Assembly: GCF_000340215.1 (NCBI RefSeq)
Contig: NW_006921532.1
Location: 7,282,550 to 7,346,549 of the forward strand
Source: Pseudocercospora fijiensis CIRAD86
Lineage: Eukaryota > Ascomycota > Dothideomycetes > Mycosphaerellales > Mycosphaerellaceae
Direction of reading: 5' to 3'
Length of the DNA stretch: 64,000 nt
Shown here one piece after another: positions 1 through 9,767 of the stretch; the stretch's first letter is position 1, and each line of letters begins with the position of its first letter. A model generated the notes under the pieces. It did not search any database. It was not told the origin of the DNA and saw nothing but the letters and a program-made list of their open reading frames with translations. The position numbers and the translations under genes are program-made.

Positions 1-638
1 ACGATCCACAGCCTCGTAAAGTACCTGCATCGGAGAAAAGACAGACAAGCACGCCTATCACACGTGGCAGGAGGTGCGACACGCATGAAGGGTAGATTCT
101 CACAATGGTATCGAGGCAAATTGAACAGATAATTAAGATCGTGCTGATCACCAGTCAGCTGACGATACTGTCGTTGAAGAGCCTCGAAACTTTGAATCGC
201 TGCTGGCGTCGTCCCATCGTCCGGACCTAGCCAGGAGAACACCAGGTGAGCCTTGGCAAAAACCCTACCCATCATGGCAACCTGGTGTGATTTCTCCTCT
301 AGATCATCTTGGTTGATACAAACGGCGTCGATCCATATGAGAGTGGCTTGATGACTCTCATCCGTCCTGATTGCTCGTAGTATGCCTCTTAAAGCTTCTT
401 CGGCACTGTCTGGAACGAGTGCTTCTCGTCCATCCATAATGATCGGAGCAAGACCAGGATTCTCGCCCCACGCGTATGATATGGCATAGTATGGTTCCTG
501 CAGGTCGGTGTGCAAGGTCAAACTTTCCAATTTGAAGCGCAGTAGGTGATCGTCATCAGGTTGACCCTGCTCGAAACGCAACACTCGTATCTGCTGTTCA
601 TCATGTGCAAGAGGGTGGTATTGGTAGGCTTTGGTCAT
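1..638 (-). CDS. HET-domain (heterokaryon incompatibility) protein, 5' part only
   Basis: The frame is open from an ATG at 638 to the window edge, about 212 residues, and the 3' part lies outside the window. Near residue 55 the protein reads YYAISYAWGE, and near residue 105 it reads IWIDAVCINQDD followed by EKSHQVAMMGRVF. These are the hallmark blocks of the fungal HET domain (PF06985). A later YFTRLWIV resembles the usual end of that domain. HET proteins trigger cell death or growth arrest when genetically different hyphae fuse; which ligand or partner this one senses cannot be seen. A GTGAGA/CAG pair near 35-110 could be a small intron, so the last residues before the edge are uncertain. 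The family call is firm, the function of this member is inference. Confidence 0.9.
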   Translation of the reverse strand, partial: MTKAYQYHPLAHDEQQIRVLRFEQGQPDDDHLLRFKLESLTLHTDLQEPYYAISYAWGENPGLAPIIMDGREALVPDSAEEALRGILRAIRTDESHQATLIWIDAVCINQDDLEEKSHQVAMMGRVFAKAHLVFSWLGPDDGTTPAAIQSFEALQRQYRQLTGDQHDLNYLFNLPRYHCENLPFMRVAPPATCDRRACLSFLRCRYFTRLWI

Positions 639-1271
639 CGTCGAAATATTTAAGCTTGTGGCAAGGAGACCATCGAGCTCTGACGAGCCGTGTGAAGCCA
701 TCTCCTCCTTCTCCCCTTAGAATATGGTTTGGAAGCACCAGCGTTTCCTTCGGTCGCGTGAGATATATCATTCGGGGGAATGATAAGTTGCAAGAGGAGC
801 AGACATGAGAAGGAGCTGAAAAGAGGAATGTTGTTCTCACGACTTCAGAACGGCTGAGTCGTGGAGATGGAGATGCTGAGCGGATGTGGCGCAGACTTCG
901 CTAAGGAAGGAAGTCGCCAGTTGAAGATGCACGTGATTTTTGACTTGGCTGCAGTCGGTCGGTCGGTCGGTCGCAAGGCAACATAGGGATACCTATTCTA
1001 TACAGGTCAAACCCCGTATCGATGGGGCCTGCTGAGCCTGAGCTACTTTGGAGAAACAGCGGTCACGCACGACCGTGAGCTGCAACATCGACAGACCACT
1101 GAAGATGCCGAAATATGTCCCAGAGATCACTGTGGTCTTGTAGAATTGAAGATGCTCGAACCTCAGCAGTCTCGGCCGTGAAATGCTCAAGTTCTATGCT
1201 CATGCTCCTGCGCCCAACGCCTCGCTAATACCACAATACGTTCAAATGCTTCGAGGCCCAGACTCCACGGA
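639..1271. other. intergenic, HET promoter and slt11 3' side
   Basis: No convincing gene is seen. A short GGTC tandem run lies near 957-973. A 65-codon minus-strand ORF (993-1190) has a hydrophobic stretch but no other support. Confidence 0.5.
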
Positions 1272-2453
1272 TCACTCCCCTGCCATCGCAGCGTACTCAA
1301 CATCACCCTGGCCAGGCGGAGGAGCGACAGCTGCCAAGCTATCCAGATCGTCGTTGGCTGATGCGCTCGCCGCGCCACCCTCAATCTGCCTTCTCTGCGC
1401 TGGCCCTCCAACCGCTTTCGTCGCCGCTTGAGTCGCTCTGCCGGCCCGCGCGTTCTCCATGCGCTGCTCTCGGTCCATGTTGTCAAGAGGCTTCGGCTTT
1501 CCCCACTGCACTCTCAATGGCACTCCTTTGACAAGCGCTCTTCCTTGACATGACTCTGCGGCCTTCTCAGCGCCTGCCCTCTCCATGTAGTTGACGAAGG
1601 CGCAATGAGACCGATGCGAGCAGACTAAGCTGCGCAAGGCACCAAATTGCGTAAAATGTTCTCGAATCGCATGTTCGGGTAAATCGTCCTCAACACCAGT
1701 GACGAACAGGGAGGTGATGTTCTTGTCAGCCGGTGGTCGAATATCCTCTGGCTTAGGTGGAAGTGTAGCAGATGAGGGAAAGCCCTTTCCACCCCTGGCT
1801 CCTCCTCGTCCGCCTCTGCTTGCTGATGAGCCGCCTCTCGGTGGTCCATAGGATGAACCGTATGATGACTTTCCTCTCGAATCTGTCGTCCGTATTGGCC
1901 CTGGTGTGTGTGCACCATCTCCGCCTTCCAACAATTTCTGTCCCGAACCAGACCCCTCTGCTTCTTCCAACTCCAGCCGCCTCTGCTTCTTGTAATATGG
2001 CTCACTTTGTGCCAATCTCCGTAAAAGTTCTCTCGCTTTCTCATCAGTCTTCTCATACCCCTCCAATCCTCTGCCTTCCTCGATCTCGCGCTCGTTATTT
2101 TGGGCAAAATATTCTCGGTTGATCTCTGACTGTGGGCCAGGCGCGACCATTTTGAGCGCAGCATCTCGAATGGTAATCGGTAGGCCGAATGACAAATCCA
2201 ACATGCAGTGCTGGCAGCAATTTTTGAGTCGCGCGCATGTTAAGCAGATGTTGGTCTTCTTCTGGCGGGATGTTCTGTCGGCTTTCCATTTGAAGACCGT
2301 GAATGGTCTTGTGCACAGCTTACATTCTGCGCCGTAGTCCTCCTTCAACATCTGCACGTATGGGTTATCGCTTAGGCATCGCTCGCACACTGAGGGCAGA
2401 TCTGTCGTTTCCCAGCCCGACCTATTCAAGTCCTGCTTGATTTGTGGCGGCAT
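1272..2453 (-). CDS. slt11: pre-mRNA splicing factor Slt11 (Ecm2/RBM22/Cwf5 family)
   Basis: A single exon encodes 393 aa. The start chosen is the MPPQIKQDLNRSGWE methionine, which matches the conserved N-terminus of fungal Slt11; the open frame continues upstream to 2606, but that part looks like 5' UTR. The N-terminal third carries paired cysteines (C23/C26, C44/C47, C70/C73, C79/C80/C83) of the zinc-binding region, including CARLKNCCQHCMLDLSFGLP. A low-complexity G/R/S linker follows. An RRM lies at about residues 245-320, with RNP2-like LFVTGV and RNP1-like HCAFVNYM. In other eukaryotes this protein sits in the activated spliceosome, contacts U6 and U2 snRNA and works with the NineTeen complex. 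It is divergently transcribed from erg6. Confidence 0.93.
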   Translation of the reverse strand: MPPQIKQDLNRSGWETTDLPSVCERCLSDNPYVQMLKEDYGAECKLCTRPFTVFKWKADRTSRQKKTNICLTCARLKNCCQHCMLDLSFGLPITIRDAALKMVAPGPQSEINREYFAQNNEREIEEGRGLEGYEKTDEKARELLRRLAQSEPYYKKQRRLELEEAEGSGSGQKLLEGGDGAHTPGPIRTTDSRGKSSYGSSYGPPRGGSSASRGGRGGARGGKGFPSSATLPPKPEDIRPPADKNITSLFVTGVEDDLPEHAIREHFTQFGALRSLVCSHRSHCAFVNYMERAGAEKAAESCQGRALVKGVPLRVQWGKPKPLDNMDREQRMENARAGRATQAATKAVGGPAQRRQIEGGAASASANDDLDSLAAVAPPPGQGDVEYAAMAGE

Positions 2454-2933
2454 GTTGGCGCCTCTCTGCACTTCGTGGTGAAGGTGGTAATCTCGAGACC
2501 AGTCCAGATGACAGAGAGGAAAGCGTAGGAGAAGGTGTCTTACGCTGTCGCCGCTGCTGTCGATGTTCTGGATTTGCGAGCAAGAGAACGCCCAAGCACA
2601 TGACATCGTGGTCGGATCGGATCAAAATCTGAGCGACGCACGGACACTCCCAAGAATTCATTTCGCGCCTTCCTCCTTTGAGACTGAGTGTGGAGGAGCA
2701 GGCTCAGCAGGGGTTGGCAGTACCTGCATACGCTAAGAATCAAAAGTCGTTCGATCGCCTCAACATTCAAACTCGTACGAGGCGAATGGTGTATTGAGGA
2801 TTACTACAACACCCTCGCCTTGTTGCTGGATTCGACTTCAATCGTACCATTATTTCAAGCTCAATTGATCGGTCCGACCCCAATTGCCTCGAAAGCATTC
2901 CCACTCCTATACGCAAACGATACATCGCCCACA
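2454..2933. promoter_or_regulatory. divergent promoter region slt11 / erg6
   Basis: About 480 bp separate the two start codons, and both 5' UTRs must lie here. No clear TATA box is visible. The open frame upstream of each ATG (to 2606 for slt11, from 2688 for erg6) lacks conserved sequence and is treated as UTR. Confidence 0.6.
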
Positions 2934-4091
2934 ATGCCTTCCGCGGCACAACTCGAAAAGGAGGACAAGGAGCGCGATGCTGCCTTCAAGCAGGCAATGC
3001 ACGGCAAGACCGGTGAAGGTCGAGGTGGCCTGTGGAACTATATAGGCAAGAATCACGAAGCTCAGCAAGCCGCCGTCGACTCGTACTTCAAACATTGGGA
3101 CAACAAAGCCGCAGGCGAAGAAACGGAAGAGACCCGCAAAGCACGACGAGACGAATATGCTACCCTAACACGACACTACTACAATCTTGCCACCGATCTC
3201 TACGAATATGGCTGGTCACAGTCCTTCCATTTCTGCAGATTCTCCAAGGGCGAGCCGTTCAGACAAGCAATTGCGCGACACGAACATTACCTCGCACTTC
3301 GCATGGGTTTGAAAGAAAATCAGCGCGTACTCGATGTAGGATGCGGTGTTGGTGGTCCAGCACGCGAGATCTGCAAGTTCACTGATGCCAACATTGTCGG
3401 ATTGAACAACAACGACTACCAAATTGAGCGCGCAACTCAGTATGCTAAGAAGGAGGGCCTTTCGCATAAGTTGAGCTATGTCAAGGGCGACTTCATGCAG
3501 ATGTCCTTCCCAGACAACTCTTTCGACGCCGTCTACGCAATCGAAGCTACTGTCCACGCACCCAGTCTTGAGGGTATCTACTCTGAGATCTTCCGTGTGC
3601 TTAAGCCAGGCGGAGTCTTCGGTGTATACGAATGGCTGATGACCGACAAGTACGACAACGACAACCCACACCACCGCGAGATCAGATTGGGTATCGAGCA
3701 AGGAGATGGAATCTCAAACATGGAGAAGATCGAGGTCGCTCTCGAGGCTATGAAGGCTGCTGGATTCGAGCTGGAATTCAACGAGGATCTTGCAGACCGA
3801 CCAGATGAGCTGCCGTGGTACTACCCTCTGTCTGGAGACCTCAGGTACATGCAGACCATTTGGGACTTCCCAACTCTTTTCCGCATGACGAAGCTGGGTC
3901 GTGGCTTGGCACACAACTTCATGGGCGCGTTGGAGACGATCGGTGTTGCACCTAAGGGTACCCAAAAGACCGGTAACTCGCTTGCTGTTGCTGGTGACTG
4001 CCTTGTCGCTGGTGGTAAGGAGAAGTTGTTCACTCCCATGTACATGATGATTGGCCGGAAACCAGCTGCGAAGACCAATGGCGTGCACTAG
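2934..4091 (+). CDS. erg6: sterol 24-C-methyltransferase
   Basis: A single exon of 385 aa, starting at MPSAAQLEKED; an in-frame extension back to 2688 is not conserved. The enzyme transfers a methyl group from S-adenosylmethionine to C-24 of zymosterol-type sterols in ergosterol synthesis, at the ER or lipid droplets. Visible motifs are the sterol methyltransferase signature YEYGWSQSFHF (residues 90-100), SAM motif I LDVGCGVGGPAR (133-144), the acidic stretch EATVHAP, and a C-terminal sterol-MT domain with LPWYYPLSG. Length matches the family (about 375-385 aa). No sign of damage. Confidence 0.97.
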   Translation: MPSAAQLEKEDKERDAAFKQAMHGKTGEGRGGLWNYIGKNHEAQQAAVDSYFKHWDNKAAGEETEETRKARRDEYATLTRHYYNLATDLYEYGWSQSFHFCRFSKGEPFRQAIARHEHYLALRMGLKENQRVLDVGCGVGGPAREICKFTDANIVGLNNNDYQIERATQYAKKEGLSHKLSYVKGDFMQMSFPDNSFDAVYAIEATVHAPSLEGIYSEIFRVLKPGGVFGVYEWLMTDKYDNDNPHHREIRLGIEQGDGISNMEKIEVALEAMKAAGFELEFNEDLADRPDELPWYYPLSGDLRYMQTIWDFPTLFRMTKLGRGLAHNFMGALETIGVAPKGTQKTGNSLAVAGDCLVAGGKEKLFTPMYMMIGRKPAAKTNGVH

Positions 4092-4622
4092 ACGGCGATA
4101 GAGGGATGATTGTGGGTTGCATCCCGTCATTTGCGCGGAATCTTTGGTTGCATGAGAGAATGGCGTTTGACCTAAAGTGGTTTTGTAGAATACCTTTGTC
4201 GTTTCCACGTAATGTACAATCAGACCTAGCTCCGACGGAGCCTCCAGCCCAGTGATGATTGTCCTATGCAGTTCGAGCGACATTTCCTTCATTCAATGCC
4301 TAGACTTTTCCTGTTCGAACAAGCCTGGATATGATCGACGGCAGGTTTGAGCTCCGTTCGATCGACCTTGTACGCCATTTGACCCCGGAACTCTCAGTGA
4401 TGGCTTTCAAGGTAGCACATCGCATTCACCATCCGTACAGGAACTTATTCCATCGAAAGCTCTCCCGTGCCTCCGCAACTCGTTGAAGGCCTCGGCGAAG
4501 CATTTCTCACGTCCATTCCCGCCTTCAGCCTCGCAGCATGATTCCCTTCACCTCTCATCAAGCCATGAAGCGTCCTCTATTCCCTTCACTTCCACTCAAA
4601 TCACAGACCATACTCCCATCCT
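4092..4622. other. convergent 3' region, erg6 / MZM1
   Basis: The stretch holds the 3' ends of two convergent genes. The + strand of the right part (about 4490-4680) is strongly C-rich, continuing into the 3' half of MZM1. No gene is supported. Confidence 0.5.
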
Positions 4623-5101
4623 CTATCTCTCCCCACACAACCTAACCTCCCCCTCCCCAAGCAAAGAATCGCGTTTAACATCTTTCCAACTCTTCCTCGT
4701 ACCCTTCAACGTAGTCGCAGTCTCATTATCCAATCTCTGCGTAAGCTCATGGATATTAAGCTTATACTTCTCATTCCCCATATGTCTCCCTTGCACCAGA
4801 TTTTCTCTCAGAATTTGTGTCACTCCTTGAGCATGTTCGACTCCTTGTGCTGCTTCGGCTGAGTCGGGTTTTAGGGATTTTTTCTGCCGGAACTCGGAGC
4901 GTGCGAATGTGCGCGAGGCCGAGAGGGTTTCGGTGTCGCCTGGGAATATGGATTAGAGACTTTCAGGTGGTATGGGATGGGAGGGATGGATCGCTTACCA
5001 TTAAAGGCGATTCGTGTTGCGCGGAGGAGATGGCGGTAGGTTGCGAGGACTGCGAAGCGGTTTGTGGCTGTTTCGAGGGGCGTGAGGATTTTCGATGCCA
5101 T
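4623..5101 (-). CDS. MZM1: mitochondrial LYR-motif protein Mzm1 (complex III assembly factor)
   Basis: Two exons, 5101-4999 and 4939-4623, with an intron at 4998-4940 (GTAAGC...CAG, 59 bp), give 139 aa. Splicing restores a glycine codon across the junction and a continuous frame. The protein starts MASKILTPLETATNRF and contains YRHLLRATRIAFNGDTETL, the LYR-type start of the family, then ILRENLVQG and a charged C-terminus. Mzm1 (LYRM7 in animals) stabilises the Rieske iron-sulfur protein in the matrix before its insertion into complex III. Neither exon alone shows the whole domain, so a simple ORF scan splits this gene. Its coding strand changes from C-rich to G-rich along its length. Confidence 0.87.
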
Positions 5102-5558
5102 CGTTTGGGCTTTTAGCGTCCCGATCTGGCTTGAAGAGCTTTTGTTATCGTTGGCGCATTGTGGTATGGTGTTTCAAACGCATGTGAAAGCGAGAACCAG
5201 ACCGTCTCGGAAGAAGTTCGGACTTGGAGGAGGCTCACGGACCAGGTCTCGAGAGGACTTCACTCCTTGTTGAACCTTACTCTCTTATCCATTTTCATTA
5301 TTAAAGCGCGTCTTGGGCTCGGCAGAACAAGATAGTGTTTTGTGCTCTTGCCTGGGATGTTGAGAACTGCCTTCCTGATTGAGGCGATCCTGCAATAGGA
5401 TCTGAGGTTTAGGGCAAGCTCAGTGCATGAATTAATTGGTAGGGCGCGACTTCTCTGATAGAAGTCCTCCTTCACTCAATTCAAGATATCTCTTTTTCAA
5501 GAAAAGTCAAGCTTTCAGACTGATTCCCGGGACTTGTGAAAGATTGACGGACTACAAA
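5102..5558. promoter_or_regulatory. divergent promoter region MZM1 / GNAT gene
   Basis: About 457 bp lie between the two start codons. No distinct TATA element or repeat is seen. Confidence 0.5.
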
Positions 5559-6122
5559 ATGCAACGCATGCCAAGTACTCCGACTCCCAACATACGACCA
5601 CACGTCCTGATCCGGCGACGAACGGACCAGGACATTGCACAACTAATATCCTGTCTCGGACGAGTATACGAGAAGGACGGGTACCCGACTGGTATCACCG
5701 GCGTAGAAGAACGCAGGCAATTCCTCGACAGTGATTCGATCTTGCATACCTGGGTTGCGGAATCAAATCATCAAGCCATCGCCCAAGTCTCCATATGCAA
5801 AGCAGATGTTGAAGACAATCTCGCTGTCAGAGCTTGGCGAAAGAAGTCTCCTAACGATGAAGTGGCGGTGCTCGGACGATTGTTTGTGGATCCTGATAGT
5901 CGTGGATCTGGTCTTGCGAAACAGCTTGTCAATCAGGCGATGCAGTCGGCAAGTGCAAATGGTGTGAGATTAGTGCTTTGGGTGCTTGCGAAGCACGAAG
6001 GTGCTACTCGGTTGTATGAACAGTTGGGATGGGTGCAATTTGATACCGCAGTTTTTCATTCGAAGACGCTTGAGAAGGACTTCGATGCTTTGTGCTTTGT
6101 GGCACCTGAGAGCTCCCCATGA
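5559..6122 (+). CDS. GNAT-family N-acetyltransferase
   Basis: A single exon of 187 aa from MQRMPSTPTPN; the open frame reaches back to 5436, but that part is not protein-like. The GNAT fold is indicated by AVLGRLFVDPDSRGSGLAKQ at about residues 110-130, where RGSGLA is the acetyl-CoA pyrophosphate loop (Q/R-x-x-G-x-G/A). The final strand region TRLYEQLGWV is typical of motif B. Such enzymes move the acetyl group of acetyl-CoA to an amine; the substrate cannot be told from sequence. It is followed by a promoter region for the next gene. Confidence 0.85.
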   Translation: MQRMPSTPTPNIRPHVLIRRRTDQDIAQLISCLGRVYEKDGYPTGITGVEERRQFLDSDSILHTWVAESNHQAIAQVSICKADVEDNLAVRAWRKKSPNDEVAVLGRLFVDPDSRGSGLAKQLVNQAMQSASANGVRLVLWVLAKHEGATRLYEQLGWVQFDTAVFHSKTLEKDFDALCFVAPESSP

Positions 6123-6789
6123 GGACGTATTGGACTCCGCATCGCCATTTACGCCGCGGCAGATACATGTTCTGTCATGAGGGTTCCACGCAGGTCGATC
6201 TTAGTGACAGAGCATAGAAGAGGGCTCTTTGAGCTTGACGAAAGACAGCAATAGCTCGCTTGAGCAGTTTACGAGAACCACAAGGGGCCATGGGTGAAAA
6301 AGTATCAAAGCTGCCTGCTTGCTGCAAGATTAATCATCATTTGAACCTTCGACAAAGTGCTGAACGAGATTGAACTTCTGCACTGGGACTGAGAAGGTCT
6401 TACCAGACTATATAAGTCGGGCTCGCGTCACCACATGTGCAGTCACTGAACCGGTGTGTAATCCACAGTACAGGATGCCAAGATTCTTGCGACACATGCA
6501 AACGAGTCGCTTCACATGCTCGCCGGAAATATTGTCTGTGCAATAGATGCGGGCCTGTTCATATGCCAAGGCTCACATGCCGAGTGAATGGGTTTCCGTC
6601 GAGTGAATCAGGGGCAGATATAAAAGCAGACTAAACATCTCATACCATTCTAGCTTTCTATTCCATCGGACAACATCAGAGCAAGCACCGCCACCAGCGC
6701 GATCCACCAACTAAACCCCGCCGCAACACTGCTATATTAACTACAGTCGCCAATTCGGATATCTGTACCTCGTACCTTCGACGTTCAAC
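6123..6789 (+). promoter_or_regulatory. upstream region of the F-box-like gene, TATA-like boxes
   Basis: TATATAAG occurs at 6409-6416 and TATAAAAG at 6619-6626, the latter about 165 bp before the ATG at 6790, a plausible core promoter spacing. No other feature is seen. Confidence 0.5.
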
Positions 6790-7425
6790 ATGGACGACCG
6801 ATTCAAAGCGCTCCTCGAGCTCCTGGGCGAGGAAAACCTGCCACCTTGCATGCCAACACCTCCGCCTGAAGAGTCCCTGGACGAACCTGAGACTCTGTCG
6901 CAGACCGCTTCGGCGAGCAATTCACCAAATGCTTATCCAGCTCCCCAAGCACTTCGCGCACCCCTGCGACCGAGATGGAAGTTCTTGCTGGTACAATCAT
7001 CTCTGACCAGTCAGGCGAGAGTGTCGAGACTCCGGACGAGCCCCGCGTCTTGTCTGCAGCGGACGTAGTCTTCTGCCAAGAGCATATCTTGGAGCTCATC
7101 TTCGATCTACTGTCGATGAGAGATCTGCTGCTCGTTCAGCGCGTCACCGCCACGAGTCGATATGTCGTTCGGACGAAACCAAAATTCCAACGTCGCCTCT
7201 TTCTGGAGGAGGGCGATCTGGACGACGTGCATGAAGACGAAATGGCAGAGGACACACGTTACATTGAAGATCTGGCCGCATTCCCAGACGACTGGATGGA
7301 AGAATCAGGACGAGAGAAGCGACAAGGACAATCGATACGAATTGACGGACGAGGAGATTGAGCATGTGGAGGAGATCTGCGACGGGGAGTACGTGGAGCG
7401 CGGCTGGCTGGAGTCAGTCGACTAA
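6790..7425 (+). pseudogene. F-box-like protein gene with two frame breaks
   Basis: Coding-like sequence runs through three segments in two frames. Frame 1 starts at the ATG at 6790 (MDDRFKALLELLGEENLPP). Frame 3 carries the F-box-like core (HILELIFDLLSMRDLLLVQR, about 7080-7140) and an acidic stretch to about 7310. Frame 1 then resumes with TDEEIEHVEEICDGEYVERG and ends at 7425. The first switch is near 6910-6960 and the second near 7310-7330. I find no usable donor/acceptor pair of normal intron size at either switch, so compensating indels are the simplest reading. They could be real mutations or assembly errors. F-box proteins link substrates to SCF ubiquitin ligases; the target is unknown. 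Confidence 0.55.
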
Positions 7426-7646
7426 TCTCCTGCGCGGCATTGAACTTCGTTTCACTACGCTACCATCGGCGCTTGCTATTCTGTCATTCAAAAAGGAGTT
7501 ATTGCATGATGTACATATAGAACTGGAGAAACTAAGCGGGGATAAAATACAGCTATCAGCCCAAAACTTCACTACTTTCCATCGGTACCCCATGGCAGTA
7601 ATAATCAGTGACTGTAGTACTGATCTGATGTCTAACTCTTGCCTAG

Positions 7647-8030
7647 ACCGGATACGGCTGTGGTCCTGCCGTTGCTCACAACCGATCCGAACCTCTATCC
7701 TTCCCAGGCAAGCAGGTTCGATTCTTGTGGGACACCCCAGGCCTGGCTGTCGGACCAAACAACAGCTACGTCACCTCCACTATGGCTGGTGAGCCGAAGT
7801 GGGCTGCTTGGGTCGCCCAGCTTAACTTGACTTACACTCCTCTGACGGTCACCGGTCCTAACGAAGGTTACACCTATCAGCCAGCTGGTCAAGTCTACGA
7901 GGATGGTCAAGGCATCGTTAATGACACCATGTTCGTCGCTCTCACCGATACCGACATGTTCCTGACACCATTCAACCTGAGCATGATCAATCCGCACGTG
8001 GTGGCTCTTGGTGTCTACCAGGCTGGTTAA
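7647..8030 (+). pseudogene. orphan 3' exon of an Rds1/ferritin-like secreted protein
   Basis: An exon opens just after a TAG acceptor (7644-7646, with a CTAAC branch site) and runs in one frame to a stop at 8030. It encodes TGYGCGPAVAHNRSEPL, then SYVTSTMAGEPKWAAWVAQL, and ends in FNLSMINPHVVALGVYQAG. These blocks resemble the C-terminal part of fungal stress-response Rds1-type proteins, which carry a ferritin-like domain; this match is from memory and unchecked. The ferritin-like body, which should lie upstream, is absent: only about 220 bp separate the exon from the F-box gene, with no matching coding sequence. I read it as a 5'-truncated relic. Confidence 0.55.
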
Positions 8031-8664
8031 AGGTATATGCATCGAACACGAGACATACCGTGTACGGGAATGTCGAACATAGAGAGAAAAGAATCTGAAG
8101 TGATGATTGATGAGAGCAACATTCGTCCACTGTTCCATGATGTTGGTGTTGGTAACTAGGTATCCTGTGGTCCTGATCGCTGTCGTCCTCGGGTAGATCC
8201 CGCAGCCAGCCACTAGTTTGCTTGTCCTGTCACCCAATCATTGCGCACCCGCTAACAGGAGCGTAGGGCATCACTGACGCAGGTACCGTAGCTGACGTTG
8301 CTGATGTCGAGATTGGACCGTAGCCTACAACGGAGGTGTATCTGTGACGCGGAGAAGTAAAAGGGCAAGGCAGAGTGCTGTGATACCTCACGTGATCCGG
8401 CTTACATCAGCTTCAATATCCTTTCAGCCTTGTTTCGTATCATCATGGACTGCAGAATGCAAGTCGGAGCTCTCCTACTTGGCTCCTCAGTCTGGAGCCG
8501 TTGCAGTGGTTAAACTAGCCTGTATTGCTGAAGAGGTTCTTGACGAACATCCTGCAGAGGAAAGGACTCGTAAGCAAGTCGACTTCTCGCGACTCCTTTT
8601 CTTTCCTACTCTTCCACTCTACAACTTTGACATCTGCCATTGACAACACAGCTAGCCAACCACT
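8031..8664. other. intergenic, upstream of membrane protein gene
   Basis: No gene is supported. An ORF at 8344-8643 has no recognisable features. Confidence 0.45.
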
Positions 8665-9693
8665 ATGTCGAAAGCCTACACCAAGAAATCGAAAAACACC
8701 TCTTTCCAATCCCCGAAAAATCAAATCCCAACCCCATTCGTCAAAGCACCTGCCTCTCTCGCACCATTCCTCGAACGTCTCGATCCAGCAAAAGTCCACA
8801 TCACACACATCGATCGCCATCCAATCCCATACAAAAAGAACATCTTCCTCATCCCCGTCGCCCTCAACGGCATCATCGCTCTCCTCCTCACATGGCGCCT
8901 CTGGATCGCAATCCCAAAATACTGGATCCTCCTCCAAACTCTCCTCGGCTACATCACATCCGCATCAGTCGACCCTACAACCACAACGCGAAAACAACAG
9001 ATCCTAATCCTCTTCAAACGAACAGGAATGATGGCTTGCGACTTTTTCCTTTTCCGCTTCGTAGGTCCCTGGCCTCTCACCTTCTTCCTCGAACAACCCG
9101 CGAACCCGGTTTCTTGGAGATGGACGCTAGGGTTTCAGAAAGAAGAGGTTGTGGTGAGGGTCAGTCGGAATTGGGGTAATGAGGATCTTATGGAGGGTGT
9201 GAAGCAGGGTGAAGAGAATGCGTTTTTTAAAACCAGGGTTTTGCCTGCGATTGAGCCGAAGGTTATGCTGAAGAGCGGATATTTGACCATGAATGAGAGC
9301 TGGGACTTGGAGTTTGAGGTTATGTGCGATGCGCATACGCTTGTTCAGAGAGGGGCTTTGAGGATGGAGGATTTGGATAAGGTTGTTCTAGCGCATATGG
9401 AGGGTGTGGGTTGGTTGGTGTGGAAGTGGGATGGTGCGGGAGATGTGATTGAGGGGAGGAGGAAGAAGGTGGTTGCGTTCAAGGAGAAGCTTACTGCGAT
9501 GGGCAAGGAAAGTTTGTTCTGGAAATGGACTGAGATTGTGGAAGAGGAGAGGGATAGAGATGGTGGGTTCACGCCGGAGAGACAGCAGAAGGTCGCAATG
9601 AGGGTACAACAGGAATTTGAGAAGAATGGAGTAGACTTTGAAGAGGTTGTCAAGAGTATTGGTGGTTTGGATGAGGTGCCATCCTCAGCCTGA
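8665..9693 (+). CDS. conserved fungal membrane protein, function unknown
   Basis: A single exon of 342 aa. Two or three hydrophobic segments are visible: FLIPVALNGIIALLLTWRLW (about residues 65-85), YWILLQTLLGYI (about 90-105) and FFLFRFVGPWPLTFFLEQP (about 125-145). The remainder is a soluble C-terminal domain with many W, K and E residues. A basic N-terminus (MSKAYTKKSKN) precedes the first segment. I recognise the general look of an uncharacterised mitochondrial or ER membrane protein but no named domain. The coding strand is striking: C-rich with little G up to about 9110, then G-rich with little C to the stop. Confidence 0.75.
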   Translation: MSKAYTKKSKNTSFQSPKNQIPTPFVKAPASLAPFLERLDPAKVHITHIDRHPIPYKKNIFLIPVALNGIIALLLTWRLWIAIPKYWILLQTLLGYITSASVDPTTTTRKQQILILFKRTGMMACDFFLFRFVGPWPLTFFLEQPANPVSWRWTLGFQKEEVVVRVSRNWGNEDLMEGVKQGEENAFFKTRVLPAIEPKVMLKSGYLTMNESWDLEFEVMCDAHTLVQRGALRMEDLDKVVLAHMEGVGWLVWKWDGAGDVIEGRRKKVVAFKEKLTAMGKESLFWKWTEIVEEERDRDGGFTPERQQKVAMRVQQEFEKNGVDFEEVVKSIGGLDEVPSSA

Positions 9694-9767
9694 GTTTCGA
9701 TCCTTTAGCGACGGCCATAGCTCTGGTCGTGAATGCACTGGACCATAGCTGAAGGGTACATCGGATT

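Noticed and set aside
993..1190. 65-codon ORF with a hydrophobic stretch
   Set aside because: Too short and unsupported; lies between slt11 and the HET gene without promoter or splice signals.
8640..9179. Long Pro/His/Ser-rich ORFs overlapping the membrane protein gene
   Set aside because: Shadow frames created by the C-rich half of the real gene.
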